The notes beneath the pieces were generated by a model. It was not told where the DNA came from. It was given only the letters and a program-made list of their open reading frames with translations, and did no database searches. The position numbers and the translations under genes were made by a program. Positions 19,800-31,700 of a stretch of DNA of 64,000 nt are shown piece by piece (position 1 is the stretch's first letter; each line of letters opens with the position of its first letter). The DNA is taken from assembly GCA_000727475.1 (NCBI GenBank), contig KL647291.1:534325-598324 (forward strand). Direction: 5' to 3'. Source of the stretch: Sarcocystis neurona (Eukaryota; Apicomplexa; Conoidasida; Eucoccidiorida; Sarcocystidae).

Positions 19800-21827
19800 A
19801 TGGCGAAGAAGGCAAGTAGACGGCACTATCAATTGTGCCGACGTCTTAGAAGATACGTGGTGGTTGCGAAGCACACCTCTTTTCAGGAGAAAAATGTGCT
19901 GCCCGCCTTGGTGCGCCTGCGTCAACGGAAAATGCTTCCACGACTTTCTGCTGCATGCAAACTGTCTGTGGCAGTCACAGCGGTATTGGTACCCATGCAT
20001 ATATTTCAAGAGTATCTGCGTTTGCGTCCCTCACTCGAGACGCAGATGACGTATGCACTCATCGTATCCTGACGCAGTCGCTCTCAGGGCGAGTTTCTGT
20101 GAGCGTGTGCTGCACGGGTAGTGACTGATGTAGTGGAGAAGTTAGCCAGTTCACTCGGGGAGCTGGTATGCCGCAGGGATGCATGGAGACGGGTTGTTTA
20201 CGTTGAGATTCATTTCGTAGATACACTGAGGTCTTTCTAAAAGGCTGTACTGGAAGTAGACCACCTTGCCACGTGTATATCTGCGTGTCTGTGGGAGGGC
20301 TAGCTCGACGCAACACGTTGTCACGGCAACAGGATATTAGACAACCTGTACGTGCGTGTAGCTCTCGTATGACTGCGGAAGCGCACTAGTTTCTGAGAGA
20401 TAAATTTCCCCAGATAAACTGACGCATGTGGAACCCGTAGATGCGTAGTAAAATGCTTTTACGAATCACGTGCAGTCTTTACACGGGGCGCCGTAGGCGT
20501 GCGCAGATGGTTACGTTCTAGGATACTTGGAGGCAAGGTCCAAAAACAACCGCTGTTGAAGAATAGCGAAATACCTGCTAGACTTGCTCTGAACCAGTAG
20601 AGGTTGAATGCAGGCGTTCAAAGGTTTACTGCGCAGCTTCACGTAACTCTGTAGATTTAGTACATACGTGTGCATTCGTAGTATCGCGAAGTTGTGCTCA
20701 CATGCAGACGCCATTATATGATACAGTGGAGAAGGTGTTCAATACACTGCTGAAGGTGGGAAGGGTAGACTAATCATGAGTGTACCCTTACGTTATCACG
20801 CGTGCTTGGAGTTTAGAACCGATCATTGTCTTGTGCTCAGCTCACCCCAAGTTCGGCAGCTGAAAAGTGAGACGCGCAGCCTGAATGCGCAGGCCCGCGA
20901 AGAATTGGAAGCCACGGTTTGTGAGACGCGAAGCATGTGTGCGCATAGACGCACGCACACACATGCATATATGTATATAGACACGTATAGACGTGAATGC
21001 ATTTGTACGTACCACCCCCCGCTAGTAGTGTAAGGGTGCCTTTTCCGGAAAAGACTACGCAGCAGGTGTCAGGTGGCACCGCTGTAACTGCCAGAATGTT
21101 TCACATGTGCAAGGGGGGCTGCACACCCCACATACATCCTTCGGCATCTTCAACCCAGCTCCCTGTTTTCGCAGTTCCTCTCGTGCAGGAAGTCTGCGCC
21201 GTGCTGGCGTCTTCGCAGCCACCGTAAACCCTCCACGCGTTGTCAAATCTACGTGGAACGTGTCCATTTATTCCGGTATCGTTGCTGCAATGGCACCACA
21301 TGCTCCGTCATCCACAACGTACTGATCGGCGCAGGTGCTACTGGTACGGTATTGCCGCTGGGAAGCGTTTCTGCTGTCCGTACTACTGAAATGCTCGGTG
21401 CCCTGGTGCCGTTTTTGGCAATTGTGCAGTCGTGGCTTTGCATTAGATCGCATTGCTGTTTGTTTCTGTGATTTTCGTTGTTTTTTGCCCTGACATTGAG
21501 AGGCTTCTGCTCTGCAGTTAGTGCTGCTGCTTCCGGATCTACAACAACGGGTGGGCGACACAGTAGCTAGTCTCGGGGTTGTGGTGATACGGCCGGCACG
21601 CAGACACTGACGATGTCGCTAGCTCCTGCTGCAGCGGTTTATGTTTTCCGGAAAACGTAGGCGATGCGATTTCTAGCGCAGCGCCGTACATGGGAGACGA
21701 AGAAGACACCTCGCGTGGGACTGCAGCTACCAAATCACTATTATTTCCTGACTGGCATCGTTATGGCGAGTTGCAGGCATTGACTGTCGATGAGTTCAGC
21801 TGGACTGCGTCGGATCCGCTAGTGTGA
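19800..21827 (+). CDS. Unidentified multi-exon gene, small exons
   Basis: Recognisable pieces are a frame from ATG 19800 (MAKKASRRHYQLCRRLRRY, then helical segments, open to 20072), an exon 20841-20916 (SPQVRQLKSETRSLNAQARE; acceptor tgtgctcag, donor ACG|GTTTGT), an exon from 21518 (LVLLLPDLQQRVGDTVASLG; acceptor gctctgcag), and a last exon 21635-21827 (PYMGDEEDTSRGTAATK, ending VDEFSWTASDPLV and TGA). Each reads as coding, and the first three can be joined in phase. I could not find an in-phase join between the 21518 and 21635 exons, so an exon or an alternative boundary is missing. The exons might instead be 3' exons of the SET/HMG gene. No family is recognised. Confidence 0.4.
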
Positions 21828-22658
21828 GCGGCCCCGTCAAGTCAAGACGGGCACGATGTTGAGACGGTCAAGGGGGGGAGTATCGAGAATATTCCTTCCT
21901 CCGCATGTCTGCGGAGCCTGAAATGCCCGGTAGAACGATTCATCCGATGCCGTCTCTTGGTGAATGAGACAGTCTGACTGGTATCCCGCTGGTACTTGTC
22001 GTTTCCGGTTGTGTGCTGCTCCATCTGCTGCTACAGCTGCTCCTCCAGCTACGGCGCTGGTGGCATCTTCCCCAGTGCGAATTGCACGTGATCCCGTTCA
22101 ATGCAGACGCTTTCGCGTCATGTTAAGGCGCAGAGAAAATTTCGCTGTTGTTGTTCTTACCTGCGAAATGAGCCACTCGGTCAATTCTGGTGCCACAGTA
22201 TTGGGTCAGCAACAAGTTAGTTGATTCACGAACGGAGCACGGCAGCGCTGCTGCACACTCGATAAAACACGCCACCGCGCCGCACGAGTCACTTAGCACG
22301 GATTATCAATAGAGGAAGCACCACAGCAGCATGAGCAGATGCAGAATACAAAAGCAAGGCCGTGGCACGGATAATAAGTGAGACAGCAGGGAAGCTGTAC
22401 ACAAGAGACCCGGCGAACAGTGCAGCGCAGACTACCTGAACAGTCAGCAACCGCAGCCGCACTGCACCTGCTGAACAATGTGAGAGAAGCGCGATCACAG
22501 CATCACAAGAAGTACCGAACGAAAACCAGGTGACGCGCCCCTGTTCATCGCTTCCTACCGCCAAACGAGTTTACAGAGCAAAACACGCCACTCTTGGGGT
22601 GAAGCAGCAAGAATGTTCCAAGCACTAGGGGGAAACGTAACGACTGAAATCTAGCATT
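21828..22658. other. Intergenic; upstream region of the next gene
   Basis: No coding frame is convincing here. The stretch is A/G/C-mixed, without microsatellites, and lies between a stop on the + strand at 21827 and the ATG at 22659. It should hold the 3' end of one transcript and the promoter and leader of the next. Confidence 0.4.
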
Positions 22659-25600
22659 ATGTCTAGCATCTCACCAAAAGCGAGTGAGGACCAGAACGCA
22701 GGATATGGCGTGCACCAGGCACACGAGGAGAGCCCTCTTACTGGTGGAATTGCAGAAGAAGCTCGACTGGATCGTGATTTGGATGCTGAACTCGCGTGCC
22801 TCATTGAGCAAATAAACGCCCCGCCACTCGGGACAGCAACAGAATATCGACGGCATACTACAACTTTTTTGAAGGAGAAAAGCAAGGAAATAGAACAGCC
22901 GAGCCTTTCTGAAGCGAGCGCCCCGGCACGCAGCCGCAGCACCAGTAGCAGCATACCAGGAGGCAGAGTGGAGGATGCACTACAGACAAGCTCTGCTACG
23001 TCGTCTGATGTTGTAAAACTGAAAATCCCAGCTAATGAACTCCATACAAGCACCACAGCACGCAGCACCCGCATTAAGAGTGGCGGCGTATCAAGAAGCA
23101 GAAAGGATTCAACACCCTCAAGTTCTACCGCTGTTGCCAAAGTGAGGGTGGCAGCTAACGAAGTGCCGACACAGAGGAAAGATCAATCGACTGGCCAACA
23201 GCGCCAGTCACAAGTAAGTGCAGCTGCAGCGCAGCATTGTAAAAGAGCCCAGAACACAGCGGCGAAGGGTAGAGCTTCTCGTACAGCCACAAGGAAGCTC
23301 TGTGGGAACGAACAAACTCTGCGTGACTCCCGCGTCTCCCAGAGAACAAGCACTACAGTCATCAACAAACTAGCTGCAACAACCTCCTCGGCACCTGCGG
23401 CGCCGCTTCCAGGACCAGGCTCTCCACACCACCGTCTTGTCACTCCAAAAGCTACAAGTCGTGTTGCCGGTCAACGTCGTGAGCACTCCGCTGCTACACG
23501 TGTTCCGTTACCTGTTGCGCGTGCCTCAAAAGGTATTGATGGAACTGTTTGCGCTTCACAGGCTGTTCCTAGTTCAGGCGTCGCAGCCAAACATCCTGTA
23601 GCTGCAGCGATACGCGGTGCCCTCGCCGCGGTTGCCGCGTCTGTGCTTTCCGCAGCAGCAGCATCTAGTGAGCAGTCTGATGTGGTGGCACCTGTCACGA
23701 CCGCAAGCGCAGTCGTTGGTGCTGAGGTCACACCTGCGAAAGATGGCTTTTCAGAAAGGCGGAAGGTGGTTGATCGGCAGATCGAGCGCTGGCAGGTCGC
23801 CAGCGACGCTACAACTGCAGCTCGGCAGCTTAACGGGGCAGCCGGTGCAAGACGTAAACGCGTGATGGCCAGGACAGCATCCTCTCGCACTGGCTCTTTC
23901 TCAAGAAGACAGGGGAAACTGGGAAGCAGAAAGGCCTGGAAGAGAGCTAGCACAGTTGGAGGCGCCAGCGACTTTGGTACGTTGCACACACTCTCCTCTT
24001 GTGAGGGACCGCAGTCACTGCGACTTCATACACGAAAAGGGCGTTCGTGCTGCGCAGCTTTCTTAGCACCCCCTCGTCCAGATAGAGGTCATTTGATCAG
24101 AGGACAGCGCACACTTGTTTGTTAGTATACTGCGTCCTGACCGCTGGAAATGTATCCTCGCTGGAAGCCAGTACAGCCTGTCGTACCCACTACATACTCA
24201 GAGGATGTGCTTTTTTGCAAACTTGTATTTACTGAGAAGCTACGGGCATTACGTCCATGTGTATACGTATCCACACACGTGGAGGTGTTTTGGTCCACAG
24301 AGGCACTTCACGTGATTCTATCTATGTCTGATGTTCACTTCCACAGTTCGCGCGTCGAACTCATACCTCTTCCCCTCGTAGGACTGTGCGGCCATTTTTC
24401 AGTTGTGCACTGAAATGTACCATATCATACTTAAAAAAATATAACCATGAGGGCAGGTTTCTGTGCACTTCACCTGAAACGCGGAAAGCAGTGCTGTGAT
24501 GACTGCCGTGCAAGGCGTGGTCTTAAGGGCGGCAGCGTAGCTGGCGTTCTGGCAGAAGAACACTGCAAACAGGGGAGGGGCGTTCTGCAGAAAGAAGGTG
24601 ACTCCCTATACTGAGTATTCTTCGGCGACTTTGTTCTTTCGTGACGCTTGACACATCAAATAGTTGGTGTGACGAGGGGCTGACGTTCATGTGCACTTGT
24701 TTTACAAGTGCTGAATTCTGCTGCCCCGCTACTGAAGCTGTATAGAGGTGGGAACACTGTTGGTATTTTCCTTCATTTTACACCCCTCGGAGAGAAGCTG
24801 AGCCTTGCACTGCTTACCTTCACACTCCTCTGCGAGTAGCGTAGGTGCTCCGGGTGCTACGGCTGTAGCCTCGTTTGATATACCATACTTAATGTTCCTC
24901 GTCATTTTCAGTAAAGGCGGTGATTTCTTTCTTGCAGATATTGCTTGCTGAAACACAATAGCTCCGCTTCCGTGGTACTCCGGTTACAATTGAACGTCTT
25001 GTTTGCACGTAGGGCCCCCTCCCCGTGTTCACTTCATCGCAGGAGGGACGTGATTTCGACCCTAGTTTGCCCTGCAGTAGTTGCGATGTAGTCGTGTTCC
25101 TGAGTGGGTGTTTCTGCTGCTGTGTTGCAACTCCTTTCCTGCTGCCAGCGTCTCCCATTGAAACAACTTTTTCGCTTTCAGTGGCCTGCGTCTGCTGCTG
25201 GTATCTAGTGAACGTTGGCTTGCTTCTGCGAGAGGTGTGGGTTCGGTCTTCAGGTGACCTCGACTTCAGGTGGGGAATGTATCCGCAGGATCGCCGGTGG
25301 AATGAACGGAACAACTTGCGTTATTCTTTTGTGGAAGTGTTGGACTCCCCCCCTCATCCAGTGTACGCTGGTACCTCTGCATCTGCAGAGTTCGGGCACA
25401 GTGGAGTGGCGAACGATCGCCGCGTCTTGCCTCCAACTCTGAGTTCATCGAATGGCATAGCAAATGCGTTGCCGTATCGGACACTCTACGAACGTCCAAT
25501 GGATTATGTAGTGGGGATGCAATATGATACGCATTACCAGCTACCCACGCTCTCTAGGCTCTTGCATGCGAGACAGCCCGAATTTCTTCAAAATAGCTCG

Positions 25601-26865
25601 GCTGCTGCAAAGCAGGTGAAGAAACAACAGCGACAACATAGTCGTCAGCACAGGAAACAGGAGTCGTGGTCAAGACTTAAGAATATGAGGTATCGGCTAC
25701 GACTGGTGTTCCCACCTGACGCGTGTTGGCCGCCGTTGGAGATTGAAGGCAAAATATCTAGAACTACTTCTGGAACGTACAGTTTTTCCGTCACCTCAGC
25801 AAGACGCATCGCCAGCAGCACCACCAGCCTTCCCAGCAGCAGCGAGATCAGGCGAGACAAGGGCAGCAACGCAGCTGACGCCAAATTAGGTGGCAAGGAT
25901 GGGGGCAGAAGCAACGGTTTAACTGCTGCCACACCAGTGCGTGGTGCTGCCCGAGCAACTGGGCGGCAGTCGCAGGGCAATGGCATTATAAAAAAGGCAA
26001 ACTCGGCGGTCCACCGAGGGGAGGGGAATGAGGAATCTGCGGAAGAGGAGGTCACTGATGCCGGCCATGAGGGAAGAACTCTTAGTAGCGCACAGAGGGT
26101 CGACAACAAGCGACCTCGATACAATTACTCAGCTTGTTTTCCACTTGCTGGCTGGCACACGGAAGCACCTCGCAGAAGGGAGGATTCTTGGTGGAAACCT
26201 GAAATCGAACTCACGGGCCACGTGGAAGGTACGATAACCCTCGCGTGGCCCTCCGCTAAAGGTGGAGCCGGACCCACCCTCCAAAATCAAGGGAGAAAGA
26301 CTCTTTGGTGAAATAACGACTCCGTCGAGAAAGTTTCGATCGTACCAGTGCGCACAGCTGCGAGACGATGCGAAACTTATCCCGACAGAGAGTGCAGCCG
26401 AGTCAATCTTTCTGCTCCACAGGCAGACCCAGTGCAAGACCCGTTGCCACGAGGTGCTGTCTCTGTTGTTCACAGTGCAGAGGCTCCCTGCACAACGGGA
26501 CGGCTAATTCCGTCACGACTCTATGTGTTCGGTAACGTCACGTCTTTCTACGTACTATAGTTTTTGTCACTTCCGTTACTTTCCGAAATACGCAGCGACA
26601 AAGCTTTGTGACAGGCAGTGCGTCAAAAATCAAACGAACCAAATGGCAACGTTGTATGGTTACGCAGGTTTCTAACCGTAAAACCAGATTATACAATTTA
26701 GCTGGAATGGGTGCCTCTGAACAAGCATTGCTAAGTTACTATAAACCTCTTGGTACCTCTAGGAAACTTGAAGGTGGTGCTCCTGCACCCACTGGAGATC
26801 TATTTGGAGCCAGAGTGGATCTCTTGTCGCTCGCGCGCCTTCGGCGCGCAGCGCCGTGTATGTGA
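22659..26865 (+). CDS. Unidentified 847-residue protein, three exons
   Basis: Exons are 22659-23976, 25254-26228 and 26615-26865; both introns (1,277 and 386 bp) are phase 1 GT-AG (TTTG|GTACGT to ggtcttcag; GGAAG|GTACGA to tttgtgacag). The summed length is 848 codons including TGA. The start MSSISPKASEDQNAGYG follows a stop-rich leader. Residues 1-440 are disordered, Ala/Ser/Thr-rich with basic patches, except for an acidic helix near residues 35-50. The second exon has a more ordered start (WNERNNLRYSFVEVLDSPPH) and a segment YRLRLVFPPDACWPPLEIEG. The C terminus includes KIKRTKWQRC and LSYYKPLGTSRKLEGG. I recognise no domain and assign no function. There are no membrane segments or signal peptide. 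Confidence 0.6.
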
Positions 26866-28566
26866 ATGCACGGCATTTGAAGTTTTCCTCCTGCCACGCT
26901 GCTCAAAACTGCGTGTCCGACGGCCTTCATCATTCGACGGAGATCCGCATTTGATCATTCGACGCAGACACGCAGTTATTAAAACAGGAGGGAGGCACCA
27001 CACAGGACAACGTTCCTCATTACAAGGAGATGTAATTTTGGAAGAGGACACCACTTCAGCGGTACCGAGGCATACGCCTACACACGTGAGCGTATATCCG
27101 CACGCTTCTGGGACCCAGTACGCCTTGAAATGCTTACGGAGATACACGTACACATAGGCGGATGCTGCGAGACGTGAGGGCAAGTCTTTTCACATCGCCA
27201 CGCCACACCACAAAAACGTGTGACGCCGCGGGTCACGCTCGTACACGTAAAGCTCCTGCCGCAGCAGCGGCGTCTTCCAGTGCATACTGCAGGGGTTTGG
27301 GGTCGCGGCGCCGGCTGCGTTTTCGCCGTACCACATTGACCCACTGGAAAAGACTCGAGAAGTCTTTAGATGGGGAAGTACGTTCACAGCCTTACGCAGC
27401 AAACCTACATCTATACAGATACACGTGAATCCTACTATACAGAAAACGGAAGAGCACCAGGATGCAGTGAATCTTGTTTTTGCCTCTCCGTGTATGCGTC
27501 GTGAGCATGCTTGCCCCGTGCCTGTCATGTTCAAGAAAGTATTGGATATTTTGTCATATTGATCGCCACGAACAACTTAAACTGTCAAAGAGGGGAGTTG
27601 CCACAAGGAAGCGAAAGAAGTTGGCGGAGAATTTCAAAAGCTTGAGGAGAAAGAGTTGCTTTTGTTTTTGCTGCAGTTGCTCCTGTACATAGCGAATGCA
27701 GCCTCAGCGGCTCGTAGCGTCGCATCAAAATTATCGCCTTCTTCCCACCTGCAGGGCAGTGAAAGCCACACCGTACTTGCTTCTGATGAATTCTAGATGA
27801 TCACAGCTGTATATTGCAAAAGCTTGAAATTCACTAAACATTGGCGTTTGCTGTTAAAGTGAAGTTAACCCACGTGTCTCGCTTCTTTCCCCTGAAGATA
27901 CGTATGCAAGAACAGTGCAGGTGCACCCGTTGTACGCTGCACATCCGTGTTTTCGACGGGTGTATATACGCGTGTACTCACCCAACAACACAGTCACACA
28001 GGTGCCACGAATACAACTGCCCGGAGACGGTGGGTGCAGAAGCACCATGCTTTTTCTCTCTCGCCTTATCTGTGTGTGTCCAGTCACGACGCTCTCCCCA
28101 CCCCGTTACAACTGCGTATACGCATATACACATGTACACAACGTGTGCAATTTGTTATTCACACGCAAGCGATGCGCCAATGAAGGCCATGAAGCACTTC
28201 TGCGCCAGAGCGCGTCCCTAAAAATCCTTACAATCGTTGCAACAGATTCCATCTCTCTACACAAAGACCTTCACGAACCCTTGATGCATGTAAATACGTA
28301 CGTAGAGACAACTACGTAGGTTTACTTGCACGTACAAAGCAGGAGGAAGGGCACTCCTACAATTTGTTCCGCGTCACGCTGAGGAGGCGAGGCAACAGCA
28401 GCACACGTTTTTGTAGTGCGTACCGACTGTGTTTGCTACGCATCTTTCTGCGTGAACGGAAGCACTGTGAAGTTTCGAGATGCCTTAACGACGAGAAAGA
28501 TTTTCTCTACAACATACTTGCGTGATCTGTTGACAACTCAGAGTGCGTCATGCTTCAACTGAACCG
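26866..28566. other. Convergent intergenic region, no confident gene
   Basis: This lies between the stop of the + strand gene and the stop of the large - strand gene. Open frames are short and overlap. One basic frame at about 27560-27650 (KLSKRGVATRKRKKLAENF) might be an exon, but no splice sites support it. Confidence 0.35.
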
Positions 28567-28785
28567 CTAAATGCATTCACACGTGTGAGCCTCTACGTAT
28601 CTGTGCCTGTGCTCGTACGAAAGCATAAACGAGAGTTGGCCGTTAAACAAGTTGACTGAGAGCAACCTACGTCGTGTGAACTGATTCATCGCCCTCCGCA
28701 CTTCTTCGTGCAGCGTCACCGAGGCGGCCTTCGCTGCTACTGTGGCGTTCCGCTGAACCCGCAGCTCGTGCTGCAGTACTTCTGC
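28567..28785 (-). CDS. Terminal exon of the large minus-strand gene
   Basis: A long T-rich acceptor (gtttttttgtag) precedes 28785. The frame AEVLQHELRVQRNATVAAKA continues as a helical, charged segment (LHEEVRRAMNQFTRRR) for 72 codons to TAG at 28569-28567. Phase 0 matches the donor of the exon ending at 28890. This is one of the clearest coding segments of the gene. Confidence 0.55.
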   Translation of the reverse strand, partial: AEVLQHELRVQRNATVAAKAASVTLHEEVRRAMNQFTRRRLLSVNLFNGQLSFMLSYEHRHRYVEAHTCECI

Positions 28786-31700
28786 CTACAAAAAAACACA
28801 ACGCATCAAGTGAAGAGCACAGCACAGTAAAGTCGTGATGTCGTGCCACACGCGCGTATCTGCTATATATATATATATATGAGACGCACGCGCAGGAGGA
28901 GCGCTTCCACGAAGTAAGCTGTCAACGAGATGAACTTAGCGCATCGAAATAGCTCACGAAGCCACCGAGGTACAACACACGCACTACGAGCTACACGCGT
29001 ACATAGCAGCCAAACCTGAACGGGTGCCCGTACGCACGCAGGATCACATACAGTCGAGAAAGAAACCAGGTAATACACGCAATCCGGTGCAGTCTAGGAG
29101 TTCAACGTTTAATTTGCTCGTAAGGTTATAAAGAGCACCTGTGTGCCGTACTCGCTCACTAGCAATCCGCAGCGTCCAAGTTTTCTCGACTTCTAGCCAA
29201 AACACAGAGCTTCACAAATAACACCTGCAGTCGAAGCGCACGCATGAGCGTGTATGACTGTCACATTTCCCAGTGGAACATGCATCACCAGCGCACAATA
29301 TAACGGAGATCTGCGGTATTCACCGCTCCCGGCAACAACGGTCCCGGCAACAACGGCCCGGGGCAATTGTCTCTGAAGAGATACGTGTGGACACCAATAT
29401 CTGTACACGTATATCTACGTTTACAGCAGAGCACACGCTCACGACGACCTTGCTGCAAGAAAGGCTCGCTACGTACACAAGCACGTAGAATTGGAAAGAC
29501 GAATTTCATTAGGATTCTCACGTCTGTATGCCGGTTACAGATGTAGATGAGCCTATGTACATACACACACATATTTATATTATATTCGAACGCGTGATAT
29601 GTGTATATGCACGTGTGCAGGCTGTGCGCGGTACACATTCAGCAGGCCACCTTGCACGACGCAAGAAACGAACAAGTGGGCCTCGGAGCGCCACGCACAC
29701 CAAGAAAGCCACCGGGCATTCTTAAAAACGCAGCTTCGTGAGGCACATCCGCATTAATATGTAAATTTGCACGTGCAGAGACATGCAGGTACGTGTACGC
29801 AGGAACACCTGTACCCACACGTGAATGCGTCAACATACGTACACACGTGCTTAAGCGAGAATGTTTCTACGAACGGACTGCACAGGTTGTAAAAACATCC
29901 GTTAAGAAACTTTATCCAGATAACGAGTCTTCTGAAGGGGCGCGTGGACACTCAAATAGCTGGTATTACATGAACTGCAAGAAATGAATGTGACGGAGGG
30001 ACCGACGTCAGCGTACGATTAGATTCAGAAGTACATTTCTCTTTGGCTGCATCTACTCGAGCGACGGAATTCACGGCGTTACACGAGCGCGCCCTCGCCT
30101 TCTACAAAGTACAGGCATCACCTGTCGTACCCGTCGCCGACGAAACTCAACCCGGATGGCACACGCGTGAGTCGCCAGGTTCGCTTTATTGAAACATACG
30201 TCTACGAAGTAGACGCACCGCTACATATTAACGTACACACGTCTATATGTGTGACCATTCACTCGCATCTCAAGATGGCAAGGACGCATGGACGGGTGGC
30301 ACGGAGATACACTGCCGGAGACTTTGGCTTTGACAAAACCTCCTACGCATTATACACGTTTACGTATGCTGCGTACGAAGCGACACACAGAAGCGCATCC
30401 CCCCAGCCCTTCCCTCCCACCTACGTATTCACACCTGTAGAGGAACACATATATACGTATGTATTATGTATGAACACAGAGACGGCGATATCACCTATAT
30501 ACGCACATATATAGAGACAGATCGAGAGAGCAATACACGTGTCTGTACTGGCATGGAAGGGCGTTTACAGAATACAGATAGACGGGTATAGACGGTTAGA
30601 TAGACGGTTAATACTCGAGTCTTGAGCGGTTCAGGGTAGAGAGACACACATGAATGCGTCAGGCGGAGAGCAGACTATGCGGACCAGAAGATCGGCGCTC
30701 TCCTCAGAGAATACCTTCGCATCAACAGAGAGCGACGTACACATTTCCTCTCTCCCTGTCTTTGCAACTACCACACAAGGACAGCTGGGAAAACCAGAGA
30801 AATTTGCACACGCACGTATGTGGGAAGTAACACGCCGTTATAAAAACGGGTGAGGCTTTCAACAGACGCAGGCAGAGGTGTCCCATAATGATTCCGAGAC
30901 TGTTAGAGAGCGTCACACTTCTCTGCAATCGCCGCACTCTCGCCGTCAGAAAGCTCAGTTATTTGCTTTGACGTTGCCGGGTAATCTCTTCAAAACGGCT
31001 ATGTGCGTCTTTTCCACCTCTTCCACACGCACGCCATCATCACGTGTAGACACATGAGACCCACACCTCGTTCTCCCGTTGCAGATTTCAAAACACGCAC
31101 ACGTGTAGACAGATAAAACCCACGTTTCTGTCTCTTTCTCTCTGCAGATCTGTGCGCGCGTACTTCGTCTTTTCTCTTGACACCAAGCGGGCAGAGATAG
31201 TACGGATGGGTCACCGACAAGTTCTTCATTCGCTACTGCACACTGTCACTCGAGACGCTTGCTTTTGAACAAAGGGCGCACAGGTGGAAAGAGCAGCGTT
31301 GAATAATTTGGTCACGTCGAAAAAAGCAGCGGGACTTACGATGGACAGAGTCAGCTGCGCGGCTGCTTCGCACGTTCCGGATCGAAGATATGCCGACGCT
31401 CCCGCCGCGGTGAGCCCTGCGGAGAAAGGAAAAACGTGCGGGAGTATCTGCATGTCTCAAATCTACACACATAAATGCATATCAGTATGTGCGTGATATG
31501 TGTAAATGCGTATAAACATACATTCATCCGACATATGTATACATACACGTCTGAGTATGCGTCCACATCTACAGACAGATATCCCCCCACGCTACGTAGT
31601 GTGCAGCAGGCCATTGTTCGGAGAGACTCGACGCCCCTACTCGTCCGGTCGGCCCACGTCTCTTCCTTGTGAGTGGGCCAGAGGCGAAAGCATGCGTGTA

